Shown here in pieces: positions 1 to 9,008 of a stretch of DNA of 64,000 nt. A model generated the notes under the pieces. It made no database searches. It was not told the origin of the DNA and saw only the letters and a list, made by a program, of their open reading frames with translations. The stretch lies in assembly GCA_020726505.1 (NCBI GenBank), contig JAHLEZ010000007.1, forward strand, positions 1,488,001-1,552,000, written 5' to 3'. The translations under genes and the position numbers were made by a program. This DNA comes from Leptodontidium sp. MPI-SDFR-AT-0119 (taxonomy: Eukaryota > Ascomycota > Leotiomycetes > Helotiales > Leptodontidiaceae). Numbering within the stretch: the stretch's first letter is position 1; each line of letters starts with the position of its first letter.

Positions 1-351
1 GGAGGAGTAAGAGAAGCTGGTTTAAGTAAGTTGGTTGATTTGAAAGAGCATGAGATGATGAGAGTGTTCATGGTGCGATCTTGGACTGGGAAACCGATTT
101 ATGAGATTCGGATCCTGGTTTTGAGGGACCAAGAGGGGAAGAAGCGAGAGGGAGAAGGAGAAGGAGAGGTAGTGGGGAGGATTGAGGGATTGGTGTGGGA
201 GAGTGATGGAGAAGTTATTACCGGTCAGGATGAGGGCGTTGCAAAGGAGAGGGCGAGGGAGGTTTGTAGGTGGATTTTGGGCGTGCAACTTTTGCCTGAT
301 GTGCCGAAGCCTAGGAGGGGAGGTGGCGGTAACGGAAGTGGGAAAGATTGA
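1..351 (+). CDS. 3' end of an unidentified gene (partial)
   Basis: Frame 1 is open from the first base to a TGA at 349-351, giving about 116 codons that evidently continue from outside the window. The first in-window ATG lies well inside this open frame and is not a convincing start. The visible part has a basic/acidic linker rich in Glu, Gly and Lys (residues ~45-55) and a Gly-rich tail (PRRGGGGNGSGKD). The pattern of a short beta-rich stretch followed by a helix (KERAREVCRWILG) would be compatible with a small alpha-beta domain such as a dsRBD, but I do not recognise the family. Treat it as a hypothetical C-terminus. Confidence 0.4.
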   Translation, partial: GGVREAGLSKLVDLKEHEMMRVFMVRSWTGKPIYEIRILVLRDQEGKKREGEGEGEVVGRIEGLVWESDGEVITGQDEGVAKERAREVCRWILGVQLLPDVPKPRRGGGGNGSGKD

Positions 352-2487
352 GTGGTTAGTGAGAGGGTCCTGGAATGTTGTAGGGCGAGACAAAGATGGT
401 GTTTTTAGGTGGATGTGGAAATGTGGTTATGGAAAAAGCTGTGCTGTCTTGGATCTTGAAATCGGTTTGACGAAATGTCCTAGTTGGGGTGGGGACTTTG
501 AGATAGGCAGGCGTGCGTATAATAATTTTCAACTGTAAGTATATGTATGCTGCTCTTTCGTATGACTACTTAACCTTCGATGAAGAAGCCGGACCAGGGG
601 CTGAAACTTTCAGTGATGTCCATAATGATTAGTTGATGGCCATGATATCCCGGATCTTGAAAATGTCTTGGTGCAATATTGTGTACGGAGGCTGAGACTT
701 TGGCGTAGGAAACTCCGAATAAGACAAGACTTGATAGATTGTCATTTGATTCTCCATGCGAAGGAACACCAGTGTTTGTGAGAAATAAAACAGGCGTTGA
801 GAGTATTGGTAATAGCCGAATAGGGGGCTATTCGAGATTTCGAAGTCCTTCAAGACAATGTGCCGTGTTGGGGTTGGGATTATGGGATAGGTCACTCAAG
901 TTTAACGCTTCATGATAGAACGATGCTTAGGGAGAAAATATTAGAATGGATGGATGTCTGTATTAAGAGCGCCGGAAAGGAACCTGGATGCTTACGAAAA
1001 AGTTAATGTGCATTTCAATGTCCTGTAGCTGGGTTGGAACATTTGATCCTGAGATGAGTGTCAACCAATAGCAATGGATAATATAGGATTTTGATGGTTA
1101 TATTATTGAAGGGATGTGTATATGGATTGACTTGGATGCTTGAGAAAACGAATATGAAAGTCCTAAATTGAGGTGGGGGAGGTTAAGATATTTGATTTCA
1201 AGAAAATGACATAAATTTTTCGAGGCTCTGCCATGCCCCTTCATTTCTCTTCAGGCTCTTCCTCATTATGATCTAAAACCGGATGATATTGTAACAATTT
1301 GTCCCATGTAACAACATACTCGGGGCTGACCATGGTTGACAAGATGTGAGCTCACTCAAAAGTACTTTTGGAGACATGATAGTTAACAGACTAGATCGCC
1401 ATGGACAACCGCAACGAGAAGCCACCCCTCAAACTTTCATAAACTCCCATGTGATATCACACTCTCCTGAAGGTGCGTTTCTCACTGCTAGTAATCGACA
1501 GTGACAGTTGGGGCGTAGATACGTTTCAACTGATATGTACACATTGAAACAGGCAAAGTCACAAGATTGCTTCCTGCAAGAAACTTGAGAATTCCGACGA
1601 CGATACCCGGCCAACGACGATGAACCCACGAGGAAGTGTGAGCTAATCAGAAACCCACCAGCGGTGATTTGCAAGCTTTCTCCAGAGGTACTTTTCAACA
1701 TTTGCTGACACGGAATCGGAGTTACAACTCTTTCGAGCAGAACTTTGAAGCAGGCAAGGGACCTGCTCGTAAGCGTTCTCACTAACACCACCCCATCTTC
1801 TTGACCTTCATCATACCGCAATTTTAAAATTTCCTTTGGACAAAAACGAAGTAAGAATGTTGTATTGATGGAACACAAGTGGCGGAAATCATGCCAAGAA
1901 GGACGAGAACAATCCAATCTTGGCACCATGGGCAGCCGAATCCGTACTTCAATGGGGAGAAAAGTGATGGAGAATGGAAACAGATTGAAGTCTCTGAACT
2001 ACAACGTGGCCCAGATGCTCAGAACAGAGCCATTTTAAAGCCGTAGGGTGATTTTTGGCCTTTGTTATGATGAGACTTGTAATCGTAATAAAGCTGGATA
2101 TCCAGTCAAGAAACGGTCTGAGAAAAAAATTCTGATTCAATGTCACAACGCGATTCTAGGACATTTGGGTAATGAGGGAGAAGAAGGATTTAAAGGGGAA
2201 ACAAGAGCGGGTGCAGTACGAAAATCCGTCTGGCGGAAAAAGTGACATCCACATGTCTCTGGCCGAATCAAGACATTGGACGACAGCTCTTTGAATATAG
2301 GTTCGATACTGAGAAATGTAAGGACGAAATTTGAATACCGATTACAAAACACGGAAGCTCAATAATAGTTACCTACCTATCAGTCCATTCCAATGTTCTA
2401 AAGGGGAACTGGGACATTTGATGATTGAACAAAGAGTTGATTGATGCGAGGAAAATTCAAGAAGGGCAGAACGGATATGTTAATAAA
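352..2487. other. Intergenic, no supported gene
   Basis: About 2.1 kb of moderately AT-rich sequence. ORFs are short and lack recognisable motifs; the longest ATG-initiated one (minus strand, 1429-1929) is Cys-rich but resembles nothing I know. The right edge joins the dispersed repeat at 2488. It may include decayed repeat material. Confidence 0.5.
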
Positions 2488-2726
2488 TCGAGGCTAGCCA
2501 AATTCGTCTCTAGTGAAGTAATAACTGCTCAGATACCTAGGTAGCCTTCGCTCTCTTTATTATTTAAATATATCTATAAATAAGAGCCTATTTAAAGTCG
2601 CTAAATTAATTCAAAACTTTGGCTTTGAGGAAAAGTCCAGCTCGAGTTCAAGTAAGCCTTAGTTTTAATATTTAACGTGAATTATATTAGTAAAAGTAAC
2701 TCGCTTCGCCGGAGATGAAATTAGCC
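2488..2726. repeat. Dispersed 239-bp repeat, copy 1 (RIP-like)
   Basis: This stretch aligns almost without gaps to 21893-22131. The ends are imperfect inverted repeats: it begins GGCTAGCCAAATTCGTC (from 2492), and the reverse complement of its right edge reads GGCTGGCTAATTTCATC. Such ends suggest a MITE or other small non-autonomous element. There is no coding potential. Most differences from the second copy are transitions, and this copy is the more AT-rich: where copy 2 reads CATCCATG this copy reads TATCTATA, that is CpA to TpA and TpG to TpA, the classic RIP pattern. No clear target-site duplication was found. Confidence 0.8.
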
Positions 2727-2960
2727 AGCCAGCCCCGAATAGACGCTCAAAAAGCGGCATCCAAGGGACACAAGCTGACAAGGTAAAGCAGATCGGATCG
2801 GGAAGGAAGGAAAAGATAAAAGTGGAGCATTGGCAAGGATCTGATCACGTGGATCGCTTATTTTCTAGGAAGGCGCTAAGGACACACAGGACTGAATCCC
2901 AAAATCGAGCGCATCACGAACTTTTCGGAGATCAACGACAACCTCGACAACAACCAACAG

Positions 2961-3037
2961 GTAAGCCCTCACGCCTCCCTCTGGCATCAATGCGCTCTGC
3001 AGATCAAAGACCATAATACTGACAGTTTCCTCCACAG
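2961..3037 (+). other. Probable 5'UTR intron of the eL37 gene
   Basis: The sequence CAG|GTAAGC at 2958-2966 is a near-consensus donor, and TCCACAG ending at 3037 is a good acceptor, twelve bases before the eL37 start codon. Introns in the leader of fungal ribosomal-protein genes are common. RNA evidence would be needed to confirm it. Confidence 0.55.
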
Positions 3038-3048
3038 AATTCGCCAAA

Positions 3049-3668
3049 ATGAGTACGTTTCCCGCATAGCGCTCAACTTTCCCTCTCTCTCCTCGCCTTC
3101 GACGACGACCTCAGCCTCTACCCCAACAACTTCTATACACATATACTGACAGATCTACAGCAAAGGGTACGAGTTCTTTTGGAAAGCGCCATGTTTGTGA
3201 ACCCAACGCTCTTTTTAATGGATTTAAAGCTGATTCCCGAATAGAACAAGACGCACACCTTGTGCAGACGTTGCGGTCAGTCCACCCGAACAGTCCCAGG
3301 CCGATCGAACGACGAAAACGAGAAGCCTGGGATAGATACGGACCCCTTATACTGATACTCCCCAGGTCGCCGATCCCTCCACATCCAAAAGCACACCTGC
3401 TCATCCTGCGGATACCCAGCTGCGAAGATTAGGCAATGTACGTTATACTCGACTCCTGGGGCAATGACATCGACATTTCAAAGGCGAACGACAGGAGGAT
3501 ACAGTGGCTAACACGAAAGCAGACAACTGGGGCGAGAAGGCCAAGCGTAGGAAGACCACTGGTACCGGACGCATGAGACACATGAAGGGCGTTCCCCGAC
3601 GATTCAAGAACGGCTTCCAAACCGGTGTACCAAAGGACTCGAGAGGACCAACCGCCAAGGCCGAATAA
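3049..3668 (+). CDS. RPL37: 60S ribosomal protein eL37
   Basis: Structural protein of the large cytosolic ribosomal subunit that binds zinc and contacts 5.8S/25S rRNA. Five coding exons join in phase: 3049-3052 (only ATGA), 3161-3192, 3245-3275, 3366-3437 and 3523-3668, giving 94 aa, close to the family's 88-97. The product begins [19 protein letters not shown], carries the CxxC pair of the zinc site (CRRCG and CSSCGYP) and the conserved [17 protein letters not shown] stretch. The start is fixed by the family N-terminus, since no other ATG can supply MTKGTSS. The intron-dense 5' end is typical of filamentous fungi. A leader intron probably precedes it at 2961-3037. Confidence 0.96.
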
Positions 3669-3951
3669 ATTCAATCATCATCTGCGGAGTTGAACTGGGA
3701 AGGGTTGCGGATGGATTGCCTATGATGTCTTCAGGGCTGCGGTCATGTTAGCGAACGCAAACAATTGCAACAATGGGGTTTCAGCTGCATGGTGAACTGT
3801 GAAGATATCAAATGGCTGGTTTCTTTGGGGTTGATGCATTGCTTCCTTGTTCTTGAACGAAATCAAAAACACTCTGGCAAAAGTCATCGCATGGGAAATT
3901 TCATCGCTGTGACCAATGGGCAGATTCTGGAATTTCGACTGCTATTCTTGA

Positions 3952-4919
3952 TTATTGGCCCCTTTCGAAGACTTTCACCCCGCCATCTCCGCCCACGAAA
4001 TACAGCAGCTCTCGTTCCTCTATCCTCTTCTGGATATCCAAGTCTTCTTCGGTTCTGTCCCCCGCAGTGATTCTCAATACCCCACTAACATCCCTTGCGG
4101 TTCCAGTGTCTAGCAGCCTCAAACTCATGATAAAATCCGCCTGATGTGCAGTACCTAGCAGAAGAGCCGCGTGGTCTGACTCCAGAGGGGTTTGGTGATT
4201 AGAAACCAGCGGTTGGTCGGCAGAAAGCGTCATGATAGTAGCATGTACATTCTAAATACGATATCAACCTCGTATCCATTTCCCTCTAAAAAAAGTAACA
4301 TACCTCGCGAAGTCCCATCAACATATCCTTCAGGCTCGCAGCGCCAACCTGCTCGCCTCCTGCAGCTAACAAAAGATCCAACTGATCAATTACGAGCAAC
4401 ACTTTGCCTGTGCCTTGCAATGCCTCAATTCCATTTTGAGTTTCCTTTGCGATACTTTCAAGACCTGGGCTGCTGAGGACTTTCTCTCCACCTCTTCCCA
4501 CCGCGGCGTTGGGCTGGCGCGGGAGAAATAAGCCACTCAACCCATCCACGAAAGTAAATCTCTTCTTGAGAGCGAGCTTATCAAGATCAAGACCCTAAAT
4601 ATCGCAACTTTCAGCATAGTTCTTGCAAAATAGCCTAATCTGATAACAACCAGAAAAAGTGCGACATTCAAAAACTTACCAATCTCCTAGCATTCTCCCT
4701 CCAAAACGCCAAATCTCTCATAAAGCTCACCAGCAAAACTTTGGGCTCATCCTCAGGAGCTATCCCAGAAGACACCTCCGAACCAATCAAAGCGCTATGA
4801 AGAAATCGCAGGACAAGCCAGTTTGAGCTGGCGCCCAAGACGCTCGTTAGAAGCACCAGAGAAGCCTCCGGTGGGAGGGATAAATAGGGTTCCAGCAGAG
4901 GCGGGATTCGAGAAGACAT
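3952..4919 (-). CDS. ELP6: Elongator complex subunit Elp6
   Basis: Elp6 is one of three RecA-like subunits (Elp4-Elp5-Elp6) that form the hexameric ring of Elongator, which helps modify wobble uridines of tRNAs. Three exons on the minus strand, 4680-4919, 4304-4594 and 3952-4251, join at codon boundaries and give 275-276 aa. The N-terminus MSSRIPPLLEPYLSLPPE followed by LLTSVLGASSNWLVLRFL is characteristic. The middle has a RecA-like strand (GKVLLVIDQLDLLLA) but no Walker A motif, as expected for Elp6. Codon-boundary introns and family length support the model. It is divergent from the DHCR24-like gene, with 426 bp between the start codons. Confidence 0.85.
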
Positions 4920-5345
4920 CTTTCTTGGTTGTTGTCTTTCTGAGCAATCTTGGAAATGTTGTTGGAATTTTACAGCACTTTTTGAGCCAAGGCTGGTCAC
5001 GTGGGTGCTGACGATGACCTCTCATTCGTTCCTTCTGCTCCCGCAGCAACTCCATCTCTCTTCTTGTCTTGATATGCTCGAACGAGAGTTCCTTGTGGAT
5101 GGAGATTCCATTCAGTGTTCATAAATGCTAAAGAGAGCTTTCATGCAAGAATTGCGTCCGTTTTGATCAGTTCTCGGAAGAGTCGGCTCTTGGCTTCTTG
5201 GTGTGGATAGTTCCTTCTTGCGGAGGTCTATATGTCGATAGAGGTATCGTCTTTCTCGATCCAGTACTCCTTTGAGATTAACAAATCGGCCAGATCTCGT
5301 AAATTCACATACTCCACGCCTGGCTCAAAGCTGTCTACGTTCAAA
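4920..5345. promoter_or_regulatory. Divergent intergenic region ELP6 / DHCR24-like
   Basis: This 426-bp region separates two head-to-head genes and must hold both core promoters. I see no clear TATA box or repeated operator. An upstream ATG at 5232 is in frame with the downstream gene and could give a 38-residue longer N-terminus, but its context (TAT before ATG) is poor. Confidence 0.4.
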
Positions 5346-6860
5346 ATGGACAACCATGACGGAGCGGTGGCACAGATTGCCACAGCCATCGGAAAGTTTC
5401 ATGCTCGGAAAGAGGCATTCCGGATATATCATGGCTCGACAAACAGTACTCGTCAATCGCAATACCAACGAGACAGAATGGTTGATACTTCTGGTCTGAA
5501 CAATGTCCTCAAAGTCGATACTAAAAGCATGACTGCATTGGTTGAGCCTAATGTGCCTATGGACTCTCTTGTCGAGGCTACGCTGAAGCATGGCTTACTT
5601 CCTCCTGTTGTGATGGAATTTCCAGGGATTACTGTTGGAGGAGGATTTGCTGGCACGGCTGGGGAGAGCTCATCCTTTCGGTATGGATTCTTCGATCGGA
5701 CTATCAACTGGATAGAGATGATTCTTGCCAATGGTGAGATTGTCAAGGCATCTGCAACACAGAAATCAGACCTCTTCTATGGCGCCGCTTCATCATTTGG
5801 GACGTTGGGTGTGACAACGCTTCTAGAAGTTCAATTGATAGAAGCTAAGACGTATGTGGCATTGACCTACCACCCTGTCTCTAGCATCTCCGAAGCACAA
5901 GAAGAGATCGAGAAGGCTACCAAGGATGCTTCAAACGATTTCCTAGACGGGATCATGTATTCGAAAGACAACGGCGTCATCTGTGTTGGACGTCTTACCA
6001 ACGATATTCCAGCTGGCGTGAAAGTTCAAGAATTTACACGTCCGACAGATCCATGGTTCTATATCCACGTCCAACGGCTTATGAAGAACCGTACAGCTCC
6101 AGTTACTGAAGCAGTTCCTGTGGTGGACTACCTATTCCGCTACGATCGAGGCGGCTTCTGGGTAGCTAAGTATGCGTACACTTATTTTATCACGCCATTC
6201 AACCGCATCACACGCTTTCTTCTCGATTACTTCATGCACACCCGAGTCATGTATCACGCGTTGCACCAAAGCGGACTGTCTTCATTCTATACCATTCAAG
6301 ATGTTGCAATCCCCTACAAGGAAGCCGCGACATTTATGTCCTATCTCGATGCCAATTTCAAAAACTACCCCATCTGGCTCTGTCCCCTTAAACAAAGCGG
6401 AAATGCCTCAACACACAGTCTCCAAGTCCTGAAAACGAACCAGCAACGACCTGAGATGATGCTCAATTTCGGCGTTTGGGGACCTGGGCCCAAGAAAAGG
6501 GAGGAGTTCATACAGTGGAATCGAGCATTCGAGAAGAAAGTCGACGCGCTTGGTGGCCAGAAATGGCTGTATGCTCATACCTACTATACCGAAGAGGAAT
6601 TCGATGAGATATATAACCGGGAAAAGTATGATGCCCTGAGAGAGAAGTATCATGCTACATACTTGCCGACTGTGTATGATAAGGTAAAGGTCGATGTGGA
6701 GAAGGAGACGAGAGCAAGAGAGGAGTCTATGAAGGCCCGGCTGCTGGCTCTGTTTTGGAGCATTTGGCCGCTGATGGGATTATATGGTGTTTATAAAGCT
6801 ATGATGGGCGGGGATTATCTTCTGCCGAAGACGAAGAGGAAGAGTTCGAAGGAGTTATAG
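5346..6860 (+). CDS. FAD-binding Delta(24)-sterol reductase-like protein (DHCR24 family)
   Basis: Membrane FAD oxidoreductase of the DHCR24/Diminuto family, which reduces the C24 double bond of sterols in plants and animals; the fungal substrate is less certain. It is a single exon. From the ATG at 5346 (A at -3) it encodes 504 aa; an in-frame ATG at 5232 would add 38 residues. The PCMH-type FAD domain occupies roughly residues 1-200, with PNVPMDSLVEATLKHGLLP, FPGITVGGGFAGTAGESSS and the SFGTLGVTT segment. The C-terminal half holds the family motif VFGVW-like region (MLNFGVWGPG). Near the C-terminus a hydrophobic segment (LLALFWSIWPLMGLYGVY) could be a membrane anchor. Fungi normally make ergosterol, so the role may differ from cholesterol synthesis. 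Confidence 0.85.
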   Translation: MDNHDGAVAQIATAIGKFHARKEAFRIYHGSTNSTRQSQYQRDRMVDTSGLNNVLKVDTKSMTALVEPNVPMDSLVEATLKHGLLPPVVMEFPGITVGGGFAGTAGESSSFRYGFFDRTINWIEMILANGEIVKASATQKSDLFYGAASSFGTLGVTTLLEVQLIEAKTYVALTYHPVSSISEAQEEIEKATKDASNDFLDGIMYSKDNGVICVGRLTNDIPAGVKVQEFTRPTDPWFYIHVQRLMKNRTAPVTEAVPVVDYLFRYDRGGFWVAKYAYTYFITPFNRITRFLLDYFMHTRVMYHALHQSGLSSFYTIQDVAIPYKEAATFMSYLDANFKNYPIWLCPLKQSGNASTHSLQVLKTNQQRPEMMLNFGVWGPGPKKREEFIQWNRAFEKKVDALGGQKWLYAHTYYTEEEFDEIYNREKYDALREKYHATYLPTVYDKVKVDVEKETRAREESMKARLLALFWSIWPLMGLYGVYKAMMGGDYLLPKTKRKSSKEL

Positions 6861-7061
6861 GCTTTGGTCGTCTTTAAAGAGATGGGAATCGAGTATATAT
6901 TTCTTGGCCGGGGTTGTTCACAGATTCGGGTTGGGCGGTATTTAGATGGGTGAAATGTCAATTCGGTGTATAGAGCTGTCTAGGAAAGCAAGCCAACGCC
7001 ATGCCACCATCGCTGAGCATCCTTTTCAATTTCCATGATCGCAAGGTCTCAAAGCACCCTC

Positions 7062-8499
7062 TCAAAGCACCCTCTCATGAACCAACCTTCCCTTGACCCA
7101 GACCGCGACAGTGTTTCTATCATCGCCGTTAAACACCCACTTCGCAATCTTCTCATCCCAGCTCTCCCATCCGAAGATATCGACGGGTCCTGTATCACCC
7201 TTCTCGTCACTGCCAACCATACCCATGCCAATAAGTTGAGCATCCCACTCCATTCCAACCCCAAACCCACCGATCTTGTCGCTCAAACCAACAACCTTCG
7301 CTCCTCCTCTAGTTGCTAGGTATAACACCTCTTCAACACTCAACTTCGCCGTATCATCTCCTCCCATCGCAACATGGTTGCTAACAAGAGCCGCTTGCCT
7401 CACGGCCTCCAAGATGCTAGGACTGTACCCACCACTCATATCCGTCCCAAGTCCAACCTCGACGCCCTTATTCAGCATCCACCTCACTTTTGCCGTCCCG
7501 GACGTAATGGACGAGTTGCTAACCGGACAATGACTGATCTTCCCCTCTCTCTTCTTGATCAGGTCAATCTCCGCCTCTGAGAGATGCACAGCATGAGCTA
7601 GGATCGTCTTCGGGCCCAGCAAACCATGTCCGTCATACACTTCTGTATACGAGTCGAACTCCGGGAACAGCTCCTTGACCAATGCACACTCGTTCTTGTT
7701 TTCTGAGATGTGCGTCTGCACGGGGAAATCGGTTTCCTTCTGGAGAGCGCCGAGACCATTCATCAATTCCCGGGAACAGCTGGGTGCGAAGCGTGGAGTT
7801 AGGATAGGCGTGATGAGAGCATTGCTCGGATCGATACTAGCGATGTGTGTGATGGTTGCTCGGGTATCAGCTAGAGAAGTGGCAGCAGATTCATCGCGGT
7901 AGTAGTCCGGTGCCATAGAGTCCATGCAGCAGCGGCCGATGAAAGCTCTTTGTCCCTTCTCGAGACAGAGGTCCGCGAGCAGGTTGGTGGATGGTACGGA
8001 GATGGTGGCATAGTAGGATGCGGTGGTCGTTCCGTGGGAGAGGGTTCGTTCGATCACACGGCTGTAGACTTTCTTTGCTTTTGCGGCGTCCGATAAGCTG
8101 CTCTCCATGGGGAACGTGTAGGTGTTCAGCCAGTCGAGGAGGGTGCTCTTGCCGAAGATTCCTGCGTTGGGATACTGTGATGCGTGGATATGGGTATCTA
8201 GAATTTGGTTGGCAAAGAATGAGGTAAATCGAGGAGTGAGAAAGCAGACCAATGAAGCCTGGGAAGAAGAATTGTCCTGGCTGAGAAGTGCGTACAGTGA
8301 CTTCACCAGCTGTCCACCCGAGTTTGGGATAAACCGTCTCCTCGACCTTCTTCTGGTCACAACCTTTCTCGAAAGCAACGATGATACCCTTCTCGTCAAC
8401 GCAAACAGCAGAATCGTGAAGGAACTCAAGTTCTCCTAAGCTCTTGCAGTGCACGAAACTTCCTAGAAAGAGGGTCTTCTGACTTGAGGAGGCCGCCAT
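7062..8499 (-). CDS. Guanine deaminase
   Basis: Zinc amidohydrolase that converts guanine to xanthine and ammonia in purine salvage and degradation. Exon 1 is 8250-8499 and exon 2 is 7062-8197; the 52-nt intron has an unusual GTCTGC donor. The join restores the zinc-binding motif FPGFIDTHIHASQYPN, which would be broken without splicing, so I trust it. Later metal and active-site motifs are visible: VQTHISENKNE, LAHAVHLSE, CPVSN and GLGTDMSGG. The product is 461 aa, normal for the family (about 450-480). The last codons contain a short duplication on the DNA level (CTCAAAGCACCCT twice). It is tail-to-tail with the DHCR24-like gene and only about 200 bp away. Confidence 0.92.
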
Positions 8500-9008
8500 G
8501 ATAAGGGTTGGATCTCTGTCTCGTGTCGAGCGGTCTATGAAAAGTCGATCGGGAAGATAGGTCTCTTTTGTAGATGCTTCCTCGTCTTCATTCGAGAAGT
8601 GAAAGATGAAAAGAGATGTTTGTGTTTTTATGGTCCCTCAACCAATGTATACTCCCGTTAAGATGTTACTTTTCCTAATTAGGTAAGGCGGAAACCGGCT
8701 AACGCCGATGTCCTGGAAGAACTTCAATACTTTGGGCCGGAAGGGGTGTTTTGTTTTGTTTTGTTTTGTCTCAAGTGGACTTTACAATTTCAACATAGTG
8801 CTGTCTTTGGTAAAGATGTCCTGTCCTGGACATGAAACATTGGAAAACGGAAAAGGTCACAATTGAACAATAGAACCACCTTTGTTAGAATCATAATCAG
8901 CGTCACACAACTCCAGTACGCATTTAGTCTCATCTATTTGTATTCTCTAAGATGGGTATTCCCGAGCGCCTACCATGCACCAACCCTCCCGCGCCGTGTT
9001 ATGCAGAT
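8500..9008. other. Intergenic: guanine deaminase promoter side and NTE1 3' side
   Basis: About 500 bp between two minus-strand genes. It should contain the guanine deaminase promoter and the NTE1 terminator. A small microsatellite, (GTTTT)4, lies at 8748-8768. No gene or RNA is evident. Confidence 0.5.

Noticed and set aside
1429..1929. Minus-strand ATG-started ORF of 166 codons, Cys-rich
   Set aside because: No motif, no conserved pattern, unusual composition, and isolated in a region without other genes; most likely chance.
2488..2726. The repeat as a solo LTR
   Set aside because: The ends are inverted rather than TG..CA, and no internal retroelement sequence or primer-binding site is present.
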